Below are positions 6,146 through 9,759 of a stretch of DNA of 9,759 bases, piece by piece. Origin of the DNA: Actinomycetota bacterium. Its GTDB lineage: Bacteria; Actinomycetota; Thermoleophilia; Gaiellales; Gaiellaceae. The stretch's first letter is position 1. Each line of letters opens with the position of its first letter. Location of the stretch: NCBI GenBank assembly GCA_003170995.1, contig PMXT01000017.1, positions 1-9,759 on the forward strand, given 5' to 3'. The translations under genes were made by a program, and so were the position numbers. Below the pieces are notes generated by a model. It made no database searches. It worked only from the letters and a program-made list of their open reading frames with translations, and was not told the DNA's origin.

Positions 6146-8130
6146 CAGTCCGAATGCGTCGCCATCGCGTAGGTGCTGTTCTTTAAGCCGAAGAAATGCT
6201 GGAAGACCTCACGGGCGGCCGGTGCCGCGGCCGTGCCGCCGTGGCCACCATTCTCGATCACGGCGCAGACAACGATCTCGGGCTTGTCTACCGGCCCGTA
6301 GCCGCACCACCAGGACTGGTCGAACCAGCTCTTGTACTGCTCCGACCACTTCTCGGCCGTTCCCGTCTTGCCGGCGATCGGAACCGGGAAGGTGCCGAAG
6401 ACGGGCGTCGAGGTGCCGAGGGGATCGTGGGTCGCCAGGTAGAGCCCGCTACGAATGACGTCCAGTTTTTGGCTGAAGCCCGAGCCGCCGATCGTGGTAG
6501 CTACTTTCGAAGCACCCGCTTGGACAACTCTTCCGTCGCGCAGGACTGAAGCGAGCAGGTGTGGATAGACGAGCTTGCCGGTAGCGATGCCCGCGTAGAG
6601 GCGCGCCATCTGTAGCGGCGTCACCTGTAGATCCTTCTGGCCGATGGAGAGGAGGATCGAGTCGCCGGGCTTCCACGTCCGGTCCTGCGGGGCCTTGTAG
6701 TGCTGGGCCTGCCACTTCTTTGTCGGCACGAGGCCGGCGTAGTCTCCGATCTCGATGCCTGTGTGCCGACCGAGGCCGAAGTTCTTGGCCCAGCGCTGAA
6801 GCGGCTCGCCGAAGCGCGAAGGTAGGCCGTAGATCCGCAGGGCGATCTGGTAGAAGTAGGTGTCGCAGGAGATCGCGAGCGCCGTTGGCAGGTTGATCAT
6901 GCTGTTCGCGTTCGGGTCCCAGTTGTGGAAGGGATGACCGTTGACCTTCATCATGCCGGTGCAGTGCAGGTTCTGATCGGGATTGAGCACGCCGTTCTGC
7001 ATGCCGGCGATCGCCGTCACGGGCTTGAAGGTCGAGCCGGGCGGATAGAGACCGCTGGTAGCGCGATTGATGGCCGGATAGTTGGCGGCGGCGGCGGTTG
7101 CGGTGGTCAACCCCCAGCGCGCGAGCTTGCGATTGCTGACGTGCCCGGAGTAGACGTCGGGCGGGTAGCTCGGGCTGGAGGCGAGTGCCAGCACCGAGCC
7201 GTCGTTCGGGTCGAGCGCGACTATCGCGCCGCCGTTCGCATTCCAGCAACCGGTGCAGTGGGAGTTGATTGCCGCCTGAATGCCATCCTTCAGCGCCTTC
7301 TGGGCCGCCGACTGCAGACCGGAATCGAGCGTCAATTGCACCGTGTCGCCGGGCTGTGGCTCGGGGTTGGCGACCAGCCCGCTCTGCGGGCGGCCTTGCG
7401 AGTCGATGCGCTGCGAAGCCACACCAGGCGTTCCGCGTAGATACTTGTCGAAGGCCGCCTCGATTCCGTACTGTCCGACGAGGTCGCCCGGCTTGATCAA
7501 ACCGCTGGGATCGCCCTTGATCTCGCCTGTGGTGGCCGAGCCGACGTAGCCGAGTGTCTGAGCCGCGAGCCAGCCGTGAGGATAGGTCCGGACATAGCGA
7601 GACGCGACCTCGACGCCGGGGAACTGATCGGCTCGCTCGAGAATGTAGTCGCCCTGCCAGCGGTTGACATCCACCTTGGCAACAACCGGGTTGAGCGGAT
7701 CGATCTTCCTCTGCTCGACTTCGCGATAGAGCCTATGCGGCCGGATATTCAAAACGTGGGCCAGCTTCTTGAGCACCGTGTAGCGTGTCGGCCGATTGCC
7801 TTTACCGGGCAACTCCGCGTACCAGACCAGCACCTCGCGGCTGAGCCGGTTCCCAACCAAGACGACGCTCGAGTCTTTGGCGACGATCGAGCCACGCGGG
7901 GCCTGAAGGCGAACTGTCCTGACCTGGTTGTCCTGGGCGATACGCAGGTACTCGTTACCCGAGATGATCTGGAGCGCCCAGAGGCGGACTATCAGCGTCA
8001 CGAACAGCGCGATGGCGATCGCGCCGAGGATTCCGGCCCGCAGGATCGTCTGCTGATTGACGTGCCAGGGCTCACGCGTGCGTGGATCGCCAGGTATGAA
8101 CGAGCCGAGACCACCCGGAATCTCAGGCAA
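6145..8130 (-). CDS. mrdA: Penicillin-binding protein 2 (class B transpeptidase)
   Basis: Cross-links peptidoglycan in the elongasome, partner of RodA. The 661-residue protein has a short cytoplasmic lead, one membrane anchor (about 31-55), and a pedestal domain beginning with RLQAPRGSIVAKDSS (74-88) and including YPHGWLAAQTLGYVG (183-197). The transpeptidase domain (about 262-650) has Ser366 in STFK, SCD (421-423) as the SxN-type motif, and KTG (588-590) in GKTGTAEKW. The start is TTG at 8130, inside the last 8 nt of mreD, with a near-perfect GGAGGTGA ribosome-binding site at the right distance. Six Cys residues lie outside the membrane, including a CTGC pair (292, 295). Catalytic motifs are intact. 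Confidence 0.96.
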   Translation of the reverse strand: MPEIPGGLGSFIPGDPRTREPWHVNQQTILRAGILGAIAIALFVTLIVRLWALQIISGNEYLRIAQDNQVRTVRLQAPRGSIVAKDSSVVLVGNRLSREVLVWYAELPGKGNRPTRYTVLKKLAHVLNIRPHRLYREVEQRKIDPLNPVVAKVDVNRWQGDYILERADQFPGVEVASRYVRTYPHGWLAAQTLGYVGSATTGEIKGDPSGLIKPGDLVGQYGIEAAFDKYLRGTPGVASQRIDSQGRPQSGLVANPEPQPGDTVQLTLDSGLQSAAQKALKDGIQAAINSHCTGCWNANGGAIVALDPNDGSVLALASSPSYPPDVYSGHVSNRKLARWGLTTATAAAANYPAINRATSGLYPPGSTFKPVTAIAGMQNGVLNPDQNLHCTGMMKVNGHPFHNWDPNANSMINLPTALAISCDTYFYQIALRIYGLPSRFGEPLQRWAKNFGLGRHTGIEIGDYAGLVPTKKWQAQHYKAPQDRTWKPGDSILLSIGQKDLQVTPLQMARLYAGIATGKLVYPHLLASVLRDGRVVQAGASKVATTIGGSGFSQKLDVIRSGLYLATHDPLGTSTPVFGTFPVPIAGKTGTAEKWSEQYKSWFDQSWWCGYGPVDKPEIVVCAVIENGGHGGTAAAPAAREVFQHFFGLKNSTYAMATHSD

Positions 8131-8644
8131 GCACTCTCACCTCCGTGGCGCGAGCCTCGTCGCTCCGCTTCCCAACCACCCAGCGGCAGAGAACGTAGAC
8201 GGGAGCGGTCAGGATCAGGTTGAGCAGAAGCTCTCCGGGAAGGACTCCGAAGACGAGTTTCTCGAACGGCGCCGCCTCGCCGATCAGGAAGCGGACGGCG
8301 AGCCCTCCCAGCTCGTAGAGGACGGTGATGACCACAACCGAGAGGAAGGGCGCATGAACCCGGTCGCGCCCTGTTGTCTCGCCATAGCGACCGGTCCAGA
8401 AGCCGGCGAGCGTGAGAAGCAAGGAGGTGAGGCCGAGCTGACCGTAAGTCGAGATGTCGTAGAGCAGGCCGGCCGCAAATCCGGCGCCGGCACCGAAAAC
8501 CGAGCCGCGCAGTAGCGCGAGCGAGACGACGGTGACGAGTAGGAAACCGGCGCTGCCATGTCCCAGCGAGAGCCGGTCGAACCAGCTGCTTTGCAGGATC
8601 GCCCCGACGAAGACGATCGCGGCCGTCTTCAGAACGAGCCTCAC
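8123..8644 (-). CDS. mreD: Rod shape-determining membrane protein MreD
   Basis: Integral membrane component of the rod complex that bridges MreC with the RodA/PBP2 synthase. The 173-residue protein has five or six hydrophobic segments (about 5-21, 32-46, 49-63, 70-86, 99-119, 132-156) and the family-like GAGAGFAAGLLYDISTYGQLG pattern (residues 51-71). The GTG start at 8644 overlaps the mreC stop as GTGA, with AGGTGG-like sequence upstream. The stop overlaps the mrdA start by 8 nt. MreD is poorly conserved, so part of the call rests on position between mreC and mrdA. Confidence 0.93.
   Translation of the reverse strand: MRLVLKTAAIVFVGAILQSSWFDRLSLGHGSAGFLLVTVVSLALLRGSVFGAGAGFAAGLLYDISTYGQLGLTSLLLTLAGFWTGRYGETTGRDRVHAPFLSVVVITVLYELGGLAVRFLIGEAAPFEKLVFGVLPGELLLNLILTAPVYVLCRWVVGKRSDEARATEVRVLA
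8137..8144 (-). promoter_or_regulatory. Strong RBS fixing the TTG start of mrdA
   Basis: GGAGGTGA on the minus strand, with GGAGG ending 9 nt before the TTG at 8128-8130. It is the strongest ribosome-binding site I noticed in the window and lies inside the mreD coding sequence. Confidence 0.75.
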
Positions 8645-9594
8645 GCCCCGCCCACCTGCCTGTTTTTTTGGATCAGCACGATGACCGCATCGAGCGAGGA
8701 GAAGTCAACGCTCGGCTCGACCTGGATCTGCTTGTCGGGATCGACGTCGTTCTGGTAGGTACTGGTGACCCGCCCGATCGAGATCCCCCTCGGGTAAAGG
8801 GAGGACAGATCCGCTCTGCGCCAGCCCGAGGTGATGATCGAGTCGCCGACGTTCACGTCCTGGTCGACTTTGACATTGTCTAGCGTAAGCACGTCGCTAC
8901 CGGTCGCCGGGTGCTGAACGATTCCCTCGGCGCCGGTCTTCGATTGCAAGTCGCGGGCAGAGGCGGCGAAGCTCGGATCACTCACGAGCGTCACCTTCGA
9001 GGTGGTCGGGCCGGCCTGGGATATCCGCCCGACCAGACCGTCACCCACTACGACAGGATCGTTGACCCTGATATCGCGGTTCTGCCCGGCGGCGATCACT
9101 ATTGTCTGCTCGAAGGCTCCCGTGGCCGGAGTCATCACCTCGGCGTTCACCTTCAGATAGTCCTGCGGGAAGCGAGCCGAGTGCTCGTAGCGAAGCAGCG
9201 CCCCCAGCCGCGCCGCGTCGGCTTCGGCGTTCTTCTGCTTCGCACGCTGCTGGCGCAGGCTCTCGAGCTCCTGGTTCAGCTTCTTGTTCTCGTCCTTGGC
9301 TCGGAGCACACCGCGGATCCAGCCGTAGCCATCCTCAAAGGGCCGAGCGACGCGATCGGCAACCACCTGGAAGGGCCGCGTGGCCGCGCTTCCGTAACCC
9401 TGCAACCGATGCAGTGGGCCGCCCGACGACTCCCGGAAGGAGATCGTCAGGAGCGCCAGCGAGAGCAGCACGAGTACGACGACGATAATTCGACGCCGAA
9501 TTGTCTTTCGATCCCGAGCAAGTGATGAAGAGGCGGACGCTCGCCGCTCCGTCGAGCGCAGGACCGCCAGCCGCCCTGTGCGGTTGCGAGGCAC
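8641..9594 (-). CDS. mreC: Rod shape-determining protein MreC
   Basis: Bitopic membrane scaffold of the elongasome. The 317-residue protein has a basic cytoplasmic lead (1-34), one membrane helix (about 35-52), a coiled coil (about 98-137, KDENKKLNQELESLRQQR) and the two-barrel MreC domain (about 145-305). That domain includes VNDPVVVGDGLVGRISQAG, YPRGISIGRV and a closing VEPSVDFSSLDAVIVL. The GTG at 9594 has no evident ribosome-binding site and may be read from a very short leader. There is no other in-frame ATG, GTG or TTG before the membrane helix. Near the 3' end an in-frame A-AAA-AAC heptamer (8662-8668) precedes the stop by six sense codons. First gene of the operon in this window; mreB is not visible. 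Confidence 0.95.
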   Translation of the reverse strand: MPRNRTGRLAVLRSTERRASASSSLARDRKTIRRRIIVVVLVLLSLALLTISFRESSGGPLHRLQGYGSAATRPFQVVADRVARPFEDGYGWIRGVLRAKDENKKLNQELESLRQQRAKQKNAEADAARLGALLRYEHSARFPQDYLKVNAEVMTPATGAFEQTIVIAAGQNRDIRVNDPVVVGDGLVGRISQAGPTTSKVTLVSDPSFAASARDLQSKTGAEGIVQHPATGSDVLTLDNVKVDQDVNVGDSIITSGWRRADLSSLYPRGISIGRVTSTYQNDVDPDKQIQVEPSVDFSSLDAVIVLIQKNRQVGGA

Positions 9595-9604
9595 GTAGCG
9601 ATGA

Positions 9605-9640
9605 AGTCTAGAGAGCTACGCGATCCTAGGCGCCGGTCAA
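9605..9640 (-). promoter_or_regulatory. Possible mreC operon promoter
   Basis: On the minus strand TTGACC (9635-9640) is followed after 16 nt by TAGCTC (9613-9618). A second -10-like TAGACT (9605-9610) ends 10 nt before the GTG. Either would give a very short or nearly absent leader, consistent with the lack of a ribosome-binding site at the mreC start. Matches are partial. Confidence 0.35.
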
Positions 9641-9759
9641 AGGTGGCGGCGCGGCGCGAGAGAATAAACCGTCGCTCCGGCGCAGACGCTGCTAGAGGTC
9701 GAATCAGAATGACGACCTGCCGACTGGGTGCGATCGGTGGATGCGATGCTAGGACGCAG
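9641..9759. other. Upstream region of mreC, no gene recognised
   Basis: Reading toward mreC, one minus-strand frame is open through this stretch but shows no MreB-like or other recognisable sequence. A 6-bp inverted repeat, AGGTCG/CGACCT (9696-9701 with 9713-9718, 11-nt loop), is the only structure I see. It could be a weak operator or chance. Confidence 0.35.

Noticed and set aside
1..9759. CRISPR arrays, insertion sequences, phage or defence genes
   Set aside because: No spaced repeats, transposase motifs, terminal inverted repeats or defence-type domains seen; the only tandem repeat is coding and inside rne.

Overview
This is a GC-rich bacterial chromosomal window in which almost every gene lies on the minus strand. 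Read in the direction of transcription (right to left) the order is mreC, mreD, mrdA (PBP2), rodA, a DUF697-like gene, a gap of about 800 bases, an RNase E/G gene, and rplU, which runs off the left edge. High GC, frequent GTG/TTG starts, an RNase E/G with disordered basic arms on both sides of its catalytic core, and the rne-rplU pairing all point to Actinomycetota. The mre/mrdA/rodA block next to rne-rplU suggests a deep-branching lineage such as Thermoleophilia. That placement is inference; no rRNA or taxonomic marker was searched.

Region 9595-9759 is the upstream region of mreC. It has a possible promoter but no recognisable gene. Region 4163-9594 is a tight elongasome operon. mreC/mreD overlap by 4 nt, mreD/mrdA by 8 nt, mrdA/rodA by 1 nt, and the DUF697-like gene starts 3 nt after the rodA stop. 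MreC and MreD organise the lateral-wall machine; RodA (SEDS glycosyltransferase) and PBP2 (transpeptidase) build the peptidoglycan. The fifth gene is unnamed and looks like a GTPase-related protein that has lost its P-loop. mreC ends with an in-frame A-AAA-AAC slippery heptamer whose -1 frame is the mreD frame.

Region 3365-4162 separates the two transcription blocks. It holds a likely 66-codon gene on the plus strand and a stretch (3960-4142) with nested complementary arms that could be a structured RNA.

Region 1-3364 carries the RNase E/G gene (TTG start; S1, catalytic core, Zn-link, TRAM-like domain, repeat-rich tail), a 72-nt spacer with a perfect 8-bp hairpin, and rplU with an Ala/Lys/Pro-rich C-terminal extension.

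Most of the window is conserved cell-wall and translation/RNA-decay machinery. The less ordinary items are the DUF697-like gene in the rod operon, the slippery site at the mreC-mreD junction, the possible structured RNA and small ORF in the gap, and the repeat architecture of the RNase tail.
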